From positions 50,858,042-50,922,041 of the forward strand of contig CM060734.1 in assembly GCA_030704615.1 (NCBI GenBank): 64,000 nt of DNA. The letters are read 5' to 3'. Of the stretch, positions 10,110 to 20,023 are shown in pieces; positions within the stretch are counted from its first letter, which is position 1; each line of letters opens with the position of its first letter. A program made the position numbers and the translations under genes. This stretch comes from Takakia lepidozioides (taxonomy: Eukaryota; Streptophyta; Takakiopsida; Takakiales; Takakiaceae). Under the pieces are notes generated by a model, which saw only the letters and a program-made list of their open reading frames with translations, searched no databases and was not told the DNA's origin.

Positions 10110-10888
10110 ATATAAGACTCCGATTAGACATGTCAAAAGCTTTATATTTCAAAGTTCGATTGATGAACTATGTATATATACATATGTATACTTTTCAATT
10201 TTTAATTATAGAAAAGACGACAGGTCGTGGATTTTGTAACACTTATTGCTATCGTTACTTTCTAAATATCCGTACTATCATATATCTAATCTCTGCCTTA
10301 CGACGACATATGATTTTAGATTCTCATTTCGAAGAAAAATCACGAAAAGATGGTCGATTTAAATCCATAAAACTTTTTTCTATCATTATGACGCACCATC
10401 ACTGCTATCTATTACACTTAAGAATATTAACAACCACAATCATTTCAATTTAAAAAATATATATATTAACCGTATCCTCCCGAAGATGGTATTTCACTTT
10501 CAACTTCAAGAAAACTATGCTCTGATACCATTGTAACACCCAAGAATCAAGATCTACACAGACTATATTAAAGTGCTTCTAAATGTTTTCTCAAAACAAC
10601 TCGATGTCTTCTAGGCTTCATTGCATGTTTATATACCCTCCACAATATGATTATTTTCAAGGTTTGACTTGAGAACCTCAAGTCAAAATTTTCTAAAAAT
10701 TAACGTTCTTAGGTTTAACATATTCTCCACAATATAACTTTCTCAAATATTTGACCTATTCTCCATAATATGAATATCTTATATGATTGACTTGAGAACC
10801 TCAAGTCAAACTTCCTAAGAACCGTCTTAATTATTTTGGAAACTTTTATGAAATTTTTCTCAAACTTTCTAGATTTTACCCTGTTACA
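10110..10888 (-). repeat. Left arm of ~780 bp inverted repeat (LTR + PBS + leader)
   Basis: Reverse complement of 14765-15510. On the minus strand it reads LTR (10888-10532), then PBS TGGTATCAGAGC (10530-10519), then about 400 bp of non-coding leader. Shared phrases include CCATCTTTTCGTGATTTT and CACGACCTGTCGT. Both arms end at nearly the same leader position. Confidence 0.75.
10532..10888 (-). repeat. LTR of an iMet-primed retroelement, inverted
   Basis: 357 bp, minus-strand ends TGTAACAGGG and GGTGTTACA. The adjoining GCTCTGATACCA (10519-10530) is the complement of the plant initiator-tRNA-Met primer site. It is about the same length as the LTR at 14765-15116. No gag or pol of this family is seen in the window. 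Confidence 0.75.
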
Positions 10889-10919
10889 TGATATCGTATG
10901 ACCAAATTCTTGACCATCA

Positions 10920-11671
10920 TCTCTTGATATCATTTGCATTTTTTGGCTTCATTCATAGTTCCTCACAGAGACTTGGATCAACTTTCAATGTAAATATCAT
11001 CTGCTCATCGTTTGTAATAACACGGTAATAAAATGGATATGCTAATTGTGAATTATCATCTCTCTTTATAAACAGAGGCCATATGTGTTCATATTTTGAA
11101 TGGGCTTGCTTGAAGTGAATCCCACCCTTGCCGCTTTCATACTATCAGATTTTATTTAAAGCTTTGGTACTATGTAACAAGTCTCCTAAATCAAATCCTC
11201 GTTTTTTACCAACCATACCACCCACCTTGTTGAAAAAAACTATACAGGATCAGATCCGGTGAGGTGAAGTGCACATGACAAATTAGAGTACTGATCCTTA
11301 AACGGCTTCATCAAAATGACGATATAATGTCAAGATAATTGAACATCGAAAAAAACCTCTGTGCTTATGAAATTTAGTTTTATTGTCTTGCCGTACTCTG
11401 GATCCATAATCGTCATATTTTCATTTTTTTTAGCTAGTCGTAATATGTCTCTTAAATATAGAGAAGGTGAAAGAAATATGTTGACATAGTCACCTACCAC
11501 CTCCAAATAAACTTTGGTGCCCATGATTTGTTCTTGCCTCACTTTCTTATCATCTGGTAAAGCTTGAAGACACACTCGACATATATGATGATTTGCAATA
11601 CGTTGTACAAAGCCCAAGTTTTGTCTATCATGCCTCAAATAGTCTACCTTTGTAATCGGATACTCATCCAT
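10920..11671 (-). pseudogene. Unrecognised coding relic (113 aa ORF plus downstream part)
   Basis: The minus-strand ORF 11671-11330 reads DEYPITKVDYLRHDRQNLGF, then HHICRVCLQALPDD and GTKVYLEVVGDYVNIFLS. Further down (about 11140-10950) another open stretch reads HSKYEHIWPLFIKRDDNSQL and FYYRVITNDEQMIFTLKVD. Composition looks protein-like rather than random AT-rich, and both lie between the two inverted LTR arms. I do not recognise a family. It may be a captured host-gene fragment or part of a transposon protein. Intervening stops make it non-functional as read. Confidence 0.35.
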
Positions 11672-12390
11672 CGAAAAATATAATACGCCATTCCAATGTG
11701 ACCCCTATGGATCTCATTGGGTCCTAAGAGCAACATCTTCACTGGGCTATCCATAGGATTAATGAGTTTTTTTTCCATTATGAACATAATCTTGATCATG
11801 CAGTCGGGCTACTGTGTATTTTTCTTAGAGTTCTCACCCTTCCCAATCTAGTCCACTCTCTCCACTTCCTCTCCACGTTGTTTTATATCTTACTCCATTG
11901 ATCATCTTAGTTGCACACGTCATATCCATCACATTGTGACGTTGACGGGATCTACGTCATGTTTATTTTTTCATGATAAAAACATATTTATATGAGGGAA
12001 TGTCATATCACATTGACTAACACGTTGGTGAATATTAACCATTAAGCGTCCACTAGGCCCGTTTTGGGCTTTTCATTTTGGTCATTTTTTTATATCTTCG
12101 ACAGATCTCATCGTGCAGATCTGCTTTTTGAGTATCTCATGTCAGCCACATGGCAGCATTCCGCATAGAGATTTTTTTTTTAAAACAATTATGGTTCCAG
12201 AAAAGCAGCTGGAGTTCAAGGGGGTGCTTACGCATTACCTCCCTTGAAGGTTGTTCATGTCTTGTGTGTCTTGCGCTTCCTAAGCTCGTGAGTGATGATG
12301 CTTGTAGGAGCTGCGTTGACCGCATGCCACATGTTCCAATTTCATTCAAATGAACTCATTCTTGGTTTGCTAGATGCTGCATCTTGTAAT
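11672..12390. other. AT-rich spacer, nothing recognised
   Basis: No gene, clear repeat or RNA was seen between the unrecognised relic and the CATTACTAGAAAAC motif at 12391. Short ORFs on both strands near 12137-12353 look like chance. Confidence 0.4.
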
Positions 12391-14560
12391 CATTACTAGA
12401 AAACAATTTCATGGAATTCGGATTTGAACCTGTCACTGCAAAAATTAAAAAACCGGCTGGATTTCTTTATATTTTTTCAAGTAGTCCCAAAATAGGTCCC
12501 GCTTTTAACGGTGGCGTTTTACCATATTTGGGCCAAATGCCCTCAAAATTTTACAGGACATGCAGGGGGTATAATGTGTGGTCAATTTTTTTAAATTCGT
12601 TTTTTTAAAATGTTGACGATTTTTTCACCTAGGGGTCAGGTTTTTTAAAAAGTCAAAGGAAGGCATTGGGTGTTGATGGATTAGAAATACTATACAGTAC
12701 AATTATTATTTTTATACTAAAAGTCACATCCAATTACTTTTTTTAAAAATAGTTGTGACCGCTAATATTGGCAGTCACAGATAATTTTATAAGAGAAATA
12801 TGTGCGACAGCTAAAATTCGGCATTCGTATGATATTTTTTATTTTTAAAATATGTATGACCGTCAAAATTTGCTAGTCGTAGGTATTTATTTTTGTTTTT
12901 CAAAAGTACGTGCGACCACCAATATTCGGTGGTCGCATGTAATTTATTTTGGAAAAGTATGTACGACCATCCAAATCAGTGGTCGCATGTAAATATTTGA
13001 AAAATATGTGCGACTGTAAAACCTCAACAATAATATGTAATTTGATATTTTAGAAATTAAGGCGACCGCCAATTCTGTCTCATATATATTTATAAAAAAA
13101 ATTTATATTGTCGTGCGCATACGTATCGCTACACAACTACATCGCTGTCCAATCCACACAACACATAACCACAAACCAGTCTGTCACAATGATTTTGAAA
13201 CTCCAGATTAAATCACTCATATGTGGTTAAGCCCACTGCACCCCAAGGCCCTGGGAAATCCACAGTACACAACGCCATAGCTGCCAGACGTGGTGAGGCC
13301 CAACTCGAGAGAAATGAGCCTCACAACATCTGACGTGAAGATAATTGATTCCAGGGCCCATTATTAATTTGACACTTTGGGCAAAATCAAAGTGTCAATT
13401 CGAAACAACTAGTTTTTTTTAAGCTAGTTTCACACTAGCTACATTAAACTAGATATTTTTCTACTAACTAGTAAGTTAACTTGACAATATGCCAACCTTT
13501 GCAGTCACTCCAATTTTTTAAGAGAAATTATATATATATATGAGAAATGGTGCCAACCCTTGTGGTCGTACCAATGTTTTGAAAAATTGAAAAAAATAAA
13601 ATTATTTTATTTTTTTCTTACTGAAAATGGGTGCAACCACCAACTATGGTGGTCGCACATATTAAATAATAGGAAATTACATGTGACTGCCAGCATTAAC
13701 GGTCATACCAATTTTTGAAAGTTGGTGTGATATGTGCAGATCCATGGTGAAAAAATTAGACTTCAAAACATTGAATTGGGGGATTCTCAAGAAGGGGTCG
13801 TGGATTGTATAGTAGATGAAACTATACACAAATTTGACTGGATATTGTTGTGGATGACTTAGTATATGAAATAATATTGGCAGTCGCAGATGATTTTATT
13901 AAAAAAATACGTGCAATTGCTAAAATTCGGCATTCACATGGTATTGTTTTAGTTTTAAAATATGTGTGACCGTCAAAATTTGACAGTCATAAGTAATTTT
14001 TTTTTGTTTTTTCAAAAATTTGTGCGACCGCCAATATTCGGTGGTTGTATATAATTTATTTTGAAAACAACCATCCAAATTCGGCGGTCGCATGTAAATA
14101 TCTTTTGAAAAATAGGTGCGACCGTCAAAACTCAGCGATAGTATATAATTTGGTATTTTAAAAATTAAGGTGACCGCCAATTCTATCGGTCGTACATATT
14201 AAAAAAATAAAAAAACATATACAACCGCCTTCTTTTGCGGTCACACCAATTTTTTTTAGAGTTGGTGCGACCATTGATTATGGGGGTCGGACCTATTGCC
14301 AACCATTGCGATCATACCATATTTTTGTAAAATCGAAAAAAAAAAAAAAAAAAATCCTTGCTAAAAGTAGGTGCAACCGCCAACTATGGTGGTCACATAT
14401 ACTAAATAATAAGAAATTACATGTGACTGTCAGCCTTGACGACCGCACCAATTTTTTAAAGCTGGTGTAATATGTGCAGATCCATGGTAAAAATATCAAA
14501 ACATTGGATGACTTTGTGAAGTACAACTTCAATTATTTAACCAAAAAAAAATCCGTCTTG
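12391..14560. repeat. Tandemly duplicated hairpin-rich block, CACTA-like subterminal repeats
   Basis: Begins with CATTACTAGAAAAC, one base from a CACTACTAGAAAAC terminus. It then contains many units such as GCGACC.CCAATATTCGG and TGGTCGCATGT, each half the reverse complement of the other, separated by AT-rich runs. A ~320 bp segment at 12762-13085 recurs at 13877-14200 and a ~220 bp segment at 13548-13770 recurs at 14290-14505, so about 1 kb is duplicated in tandem. Arrays like this bind the transposase in CACTA elements (family knowledge). No transposase was recognised. Confidence 0.5.
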
Positions 14561-14764
14561 AAATAATCATAAACATGAAGGCGCAAAGTTCCGGTGGATC
14601 GCATGATCCATATCAGAAAACACCGATATACCTGTAACTCCAATCAACCGAAGTTTTAGTGGGGATACAAGTATTGTATATACTTTGCTAAAAAAGGACA
14701 ATGTAAATTTTTTTGACAATGATGTCATATTTCTTGATGTGCACAATGACCATGTTCATATTAC

Positions 14765-15116
14765 TGTAACATGGTAGAATCTAGAAGGTCCTAGATGGAG
14801 GAGGAAAGTTCCTTAGAAGTTTTCAAAATAACTAGGAAGGTTTTTAGGAAGTTTGACTTGAGCCTCTCAAGTCAAACCTATAAGATATTTATATTATGGA
14901 GAGTAGGTCAAATGTTTGATAAAGTGGAGAATATGTCAAATTTAGTAAGGTTGACTTTAGGAAGTTTTGACTTAAGGCTCTCAAGTCAAACATTTAAAAT
15001 AATCATATTGTGAAGGGTATATAAACATGCAATAAAAGCCTAGAAGACATTGAGTTGTTTTAGGAAAAAGTTGATAAGTACTTCTATTCTAGTTTGTATA
15101 GATCCTGGGTATTACA
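14765..15116 (+). repeat. LTR of iMet-primed retroelement, right arm
   Basis: 352 bp, TGTAACATGGTAG...GGTATTACA, followed after one base by TGGTATCAGAGC (15118-15129). It contains repeated TTGACTTGAG..CTCAAGTCAA hairpins. It is the inverted partner of 10532-10888. Confidence 0.8.
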
Positions 15117-15117
15117 A

Positions 15118-15510
15118 TGGTATCAGAGCCTAGTCATTCTTGAAGTTGGGAGAATACTCTTTTTAGGAAGATTCGATTAAGATGTTTTTTTTAAGAGATT
15201 TTTGTTTTTAATATTTTTTAAATATTAAATATATAGCAGTGATAGTGTTGGTGCGTCATAACGATAGTAACAAATTTTATGGACTTAAATCAACCATCTT
15301 TTCGTGATTTTCCTTCGGAGTGCGAGTTTAAAATTATATGTCATCGTAAGGCAGAAATTAGAGATATGATAGTACAAAGATTTAAGAGGAACAATATCAA
15401 GAAGTGTTGCAAAACCCACGACCTGTCGTTTTTCCTATAATTAGAAATTGGAAGGTATACATATGTGTATATACATAGTTCATGGATCGAGGTAGATATT
15501 TTCCGTCTAA
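15118..15510 (+). other. PBS and non-coding leader of truncated retroelement
   Basis: TGGTATCAGAGC (15118-15129) is the standard plant initiator-tRNA-Met primer site. The ~380 bp that follow match the left arm (10518-10110) in reverse and hold no gag. The element stops abruptly near 15510. Confidence 0.7.
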
Positions 15511-15644
15511 TTTTCCACCGCCAAATATATTTGGTATCAATGTGCGTGTCATCATCTTGTAAGATTTTTAGTTGCAGAATTTGGAGTAGAATTCATGAAC
15601 CTTGTCATGAGTTCAAACGTCCCTTTTGTATTACCAATAATCAG

Positions 15645-15996
15645 GTTTGACCTACCTAACATTTGACCTACTCTCTATAATATGAATATCTTATAGATTT
15701 GACTTGAGAGCCTCGAATCAAACTTCCTTAAGTCAAACTTCCCAGGAACCTTCCTAATTATTTTGGAAACTTCTATGGAACTTTCCTCCTCCATCTGGAA
15801 CTTTCCTCCTCCATCTAGAACCTTCTAGAATCTACCATGTTACAGAAAGTCATATTGTGGAAAATATGTCAAACCTAGGAAGATTGATTTATGAAGTTTT
15901 GACTTGAGACTATAAATGCCTAGAAAACATCGAGTTGTTTTGGGAAAAAGTTGAGAAGTACTTCTATTCTAATTTGTGTAGATTCTAGGTGTTACA
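15645..15996. repeat. Rearranged LTR with its first half inverted
   Basis: 15645-15844 is the reverse complement of the first ~200 bp of the 14765 LTR, ending ..ACCATGTTACA. 15845-15996 is the second half of the same LTR in forward orientation, ending GGTGTTACA. One LTR has been folded or inverted internally. No PBS follows it. Confidence 0.7.
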
Positions 15997-16584
15997 GGAT
16001 GATACCATGGTTGATCAACTAGATCATGTTTTCTTAAAACATTATCATGGACTTCCAATGGATTCAACATGTGCCGCTATTAAATTTGCATCTACCCAGA
16101 AGATAAATAGTGGTTCATTAAGAACGATTGTCACACAACATTGTTTGATGGACAAAAATCATGGGTTATCAAATGATCTTTAGGCACAACAAATGAATTT
16201 CAACTATCTTTTATTGGTTTCTCTTGTTTAAAAGCCTAATTGCACAAAGTGACGTGACGTGGCGGTAAAACATTAGCGTCACGTATGAAGTCACATCCAA
16301 ATGTGCATCACATCACCTCAAAAACTGACTCTATGTGTGATTTTTTTACAAACTTAAATTTTTACATTGCATAATTCAGTATAGTAACACGTAAGCCGCC
16401 AGATCATATCTAGTGGTCCAAAATTTAAAAAAATTTGGGGATCGCCAGATCAAGCGGTCTCCAATAAAATAAAATAAAAATGATAAATAAGGACCGTCAA
16501 CTCTGGTGGTCCCGAATTTATAAGAAATATATTTAATAAATCGGGATCGCCGGTTCTTGTGGTCCCTAATTTATTAAAAAATAT
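15997..16584. other. No gene; hairpin-type short repeats at 16380-16610
   Basis: Units like GGGATCGCCAGATC and CTGGTGGTCCCGAATTTA recur in opposite orientations, reminiscent of but different from the 12391-14560 block. A 64-codon ORF at 15989-16183 has no recognisable content. Confidence 0.4.
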
Positions 16585-18230
16585 TTAATAATTCAGAACC
16601 ACCAGCTTTGGTTTTCTCCTTCTCGTCATAGAGTCGGGATATTTCCTGCCCTGAGTGGCCACCTGGTCAAACACTCCGGTGACTATGGCCTCAACCCTGT
16701 CTTTGAAATCATTGCTCAATTTTTTAATCTCGGCCTTGTCAACCACCCTGACCTTGATATCCACATCGTTCTTGTAGTTCAAATAAACGTTGTAGAAACA
16801 TGCGTCAATGGAATCAGAAACGGCCTGGCGGGCGCAGTCTCGGACTACCTTCTGCACTTGCTCCATCCTTTGTTGCATTGCCCCCAACTGCTTTTGGTAC
16901 TGTATGTAGCAGGTAGTGTATGGCACCAGCAATCTATTGTACCCTTCATTGCTCTACTGCACCTATCGAATCTGTGCTTCCAATCTCTACTTCTCCTGAT
17001 ACCAAACCTCCTTATCCCTGTTGTAATACTCAACTGTTCGGTTCAGTTTTTCATGATACTTCTTTGTGTCGTTGTCCAGGGCAGTAATTTGAGTCCGAAT
17101 TTCTACTTCTTGCTGCTCCACCTGAGCTTGTATCTCTCCAGCCATGCGCCCTACCTCTACCCTCCTTGCATCAACTCCTAAAGCAACCCTGCGAGCCTCT
17201 TCCGCTTGTGCAATTTGGACCGTCAGAGTCCCCGCAACGTCTCTACGGTCTGTGCCATATTGGCCAATTGGTCCCTGAAGGCCGTCTTATCGTGCTCCAG
17301 CTCATTGTTTTTAAGCCCCAATTACATGGAAGTTTGTCTCTCTTCCTCCAATAGACTGATGTACTGTTGCAGATTGGCTTCCAGTGAAACCTTCTCTTGC
17401 TAGGACAAATGGGCATTGTTCAGACTCTTGGCCGTCTTCTCGAAATCACTTCTCATCTTTTCTACCATATGATTCGTCTCCTCAGGGCTCATATAATCTT
17501 TGTAATAATTACACAGCAGGTTCGTCGTGCTGGCCATGAAATTCCTGATCATGGCCATTTTATCTTGAGGTACCTGCTGACTGTGCTGCAACTACGATCA
17601 CTGGACTAGGTCATTGCCCATGTAAGTAGAAATGCGAGAATCTTCCTTCTCTGCTATCTGCGAGTTACTAGTTTGGTAGCCTTGTTCTGGTGTGCGCAAG
17701 GTTATTATCTGAGTAGCTGCTGCTGGGGTGTCTTGAAGACTCCCTAATTGATCATCTGCCCAAAGGTTAGTCGTCGTAGGGATATGCAACCGGTATCCCA
17801 TCTCGGGTTGAGTACTCCCTTGGACCAGCATAGGCAAATGTGGAGAATTTACCTCATGTTGGTGCATATCGACCTCCTGTGGTTTTTCAGATCCTTCCCC
17901 CGCATCTCCTGCTGCCGTAACTTCATCATTTCTGACTCGCTTTGCCCGGCTCCCTTCCTCACTGTTCCGAGAACCCGTTTCCTCCTCTGTAGATTCCGTT
18001 ATCCATTCGTCCATCTCTTGACGTTTGGCTTTGGTCAAGACTAAGCTCTCATTGATGATCTGCGTGATCACTGGTCCTGACACGAGATATTGAATCCCCT
18101 ATTGTCATGCCCTTCTGTATTCTCTTTATCTCCGTAAGCAAGCTGTTCCTCATCATCCCGGCCCAGTTCGCATTGCGACCATTGCAATGTGCTACAATGT
18201 CTTGCACAAAACAACGTCTTAAGTATATAT
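16585..18230 (-). pseudogene. Coiled-coil protein pseudogene
   Basis: Reading the minus strand from about 18230, one long coding sequence is visible with a frame slip near 18100 and stops near 17595, 17370 and 16990. Its parts are: an N-terminal segment (WAGMMRNSLLTEIKRIQKG, then VSGPVITQIINESLVLTKAK), an acidic Ser/Glu-rich linker, and a long helical region rich in Glu, Gln, Lys and Arg (QEKVSLEANLQQYISLLEEE, LEHDKTAFRDQLANMAQTVE) typical of a coiled coil. It ends with DSMTRRRKPKLVVLNY at 16585. About 500 residues if uninterrupted. No family is recognised. GC content and codon use are clearly higher than the AT-rich DNA on its left, so it was probably a real gene. It could be a host gene fragment or a gag-like or transposon accessory protein. 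Confidence 0.5.
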
Positions 18231-18264
18231 TATTTTGTTTCACGAGAAACAGCACATTCAACAC

Positions 18265-18519
18265 CGGTCCTAGTTTTCGCTAGAGGCAACGCTTGGGCGT
18301 CGCACAGAAGGGCTGCCATTTGCCCTTCATCACTCTGTGCGACGGCCAAGCATCGCCGCTTGGCCCCGGCGCCAGGTGGCAATTCGCGGGGTTTGGCTGC
18401 GACAGCCCGGCGTCGCAAACACGCTCCGCGAGATTGGCGTCGCACGCTCGGCGCCGCGCGGGGCGTGGGGGCGCGGCTTGCGTCGCAACCCCCCCCCCCC
18501 CCCCCATTTGCTGTAGTGA
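18265..18519. repeat. GC-rich transposon end with GCGTCGCA subrepeats
   Basis: A GC-rich island in AT-rich surroundings. GCGTCGCA occurs at 18297, 18410, 18437 and 18480, with complementary TGCGACGG near 18338. A run of 17 C (18489-18505) leads to ATTTGCTGTAGTG, the complement of a CACTACAGCAAAT terminus. This looks like one end of a CACTA-type element or a short non-autonomous copy; the other terminus was not found. Long ORFs in several frames here are a consequence of composition. Confidence 0.45.
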
Positions 18520-19014
18520 CAAGTGAAGCGCATTCGACATTGGTTTTTCCACCAACCCTTATCTACCCGGGAGAGAATCGAAGAATATGTCCGGTATCTG
18601 GGAGAGAAAAAAATGCATAAGAAACGTTGGATCGACGAAAGAGTTTGGAATACCCGAATTCTTCCAGACGACACCACTCAAAACTTTTATTGGTGCCCAG
18701 ACAGATTTGTGTTTCCGGGTTGTTCCTGTCCAGGTATTTACTTAGGGGCATTACACCCGAGATCATCCTTCCTAGCCCACTTTAAGGTGGCAAGTTGATT
18801 TCTTTACTCATTGTGAGTCTTGTCAGTTCTTGCAAGCCAGCATCTGATACTCCGATCCGAGTGCTCGCATTGTGAAGGACCGTGGCCGGTTGGTTACCCC
18901 TTAATGCACCATCGATTGCACACTGACGTGCAAGGTTTCATGGAAGGTATGCAAATTTGACCTCGTTTATTCTTGACATGATAGTTCAAAGAAATATAGG
19001 TCATTTAGTACAGA
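18520..19014. other. No recognised gene
   Basis: A 91-codon plus-strand ORF (18523-18798) contains STRERIEEYVRYLGEKKMHK and CPDRFVFPGCSCPG. It looks somewhat protein-like but matches no family I know. Confidence 0.3.
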
Positions 19015-19638
19015 TTGAGGCAGGAGAATCCTCATCGGTACAACAATGAGTGTATGTCTAGCTCAGGATCGAGAGACACACTCCCAAGCCTGGATAGCAT
19101 ATCGTTTGACACCAGGTTGCAAAGAAGACTGGCTAGAGAAGCCGACCGAGATCAAGTGCGAGGAAAAAACCCAACATTGAGTCCAGAGTCAAATTCGGAA
19201 ACTAAAAGGTTGGGAAAGATATAGTGGGAAGGAGATAACACTGAAAGTTCTTCGGACATCGAGTGTTCATGAGTGGTTTCCCCTATATCTAGTCCCCCTT
19301 ATACCCCACCGGCCAGGTCAAGGAGTCCCTCGCCGTCATTAGTATCAACCATGGCACATATTCCAGGACCTCCTGAGATACCCATTGTGGTTCCAGCAGG
19401 TCTACCCCCGCTAACATTGCCTAGGCATCTGCATTGGTTCTCCGGGGAAGCACGTGAAAATCCAGAATATCATGTGAAAAACTTCATTCAATATTGCTAC
19501 TCTAACCAAGCACTAAACGATGCCTATTGGCTGATTTGGTTTCCCACAACCATGAGGGGAAGAGCATCTACTTGGTACTGGCAACAGGCTCCAGGTATAT
19601 TTATTACTTGGCAGTCTTGCATATTAGTTTCTCATTGA
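19015..19638 (+). pseudogene. Gypsy-type gag fragment
   Basis: One frame runs from 19015 to 19638, interrupted by stops at about 19222 and 19270. The N-terminal part is Ser/Pro-rich (SPPYTPPARSRSPSPSL). A capsid-like core follows: RHLHWFSGEARENPEYHVKN, then WFPTTMRGRASTWYWQQAPG, matching the Retrotrans_gag pattern F-G-E-n-P..H..F and FP..L.G.A..WY. It belongs to a different family from the chromovirus. No LTR or pol of this family is attached. Confidence 0.6.
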
Positions 19639-20023
19639 TATTTTTGTCCACCTCATATCCATGTTTGAACGTTTTTGTTTTGTTTTTTTTTTTTTTTTCC
19701 TCTTTTTTCTAAATTTTTCAGCTTTGGGGTACAATAGAGTAGGGACGTAGTCAGAACATTTGAACCCAACGTGTATTAGATTGAATTAGCTCATTAACAC
19801 AATTGCTTAATACTACTTTGTAGCAATTTTGTATGGAACTTCCTTTTTTCAACCTTTAGTTCACCCTTGCACTGAATTCCGAAAATATCAATAAGTTTTC
19901 TTTGTTCCCACTGTTTGAACACTTCCTCCCACAGGTTCCATACGTCTTCATCACAGAGAACCAGAACCATGGCCTCCTTCACGCTACTCATCTCCAGTAT
20001 GAATCGACATGCTTGCAACGAGA
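19639..20023. other. No gene; T-rich tract
   Basis: Contains an 18-base T-dominated run near 19681-19700 and nothing recognisable before the Copia fragment. Confidence 0.4.

Noticed and set aside
14293-14532. Small ORFs with long Phe or Lys runs (14293-14532, 19527-19712)
   Set aside because: Products of homopolymer A/T tracts.
12391-14560. CRISPR-like or other regular direct-repeat array
   Set aside because: Units are variable, alternate in orientation and lie in eukaryotic transposon DNA; no uniform spacer length.
9838-18519. One giant CACTA element from CACAACAACAAAAC (9838) to TTTGCTGTAGTG (18519)
   Set aside because: The two ends match at only about 10 of 14 bases, the flanking triplets (TAT and ACA) do not match, and subterminal repeats at the two ends are of different kinds.
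18230-18677. Several overlapping long ORFs on both strands
   Set aside because: They arise from the GC-rich repeat at 18265-18519, which has few stops in any frame; no protein-like content.
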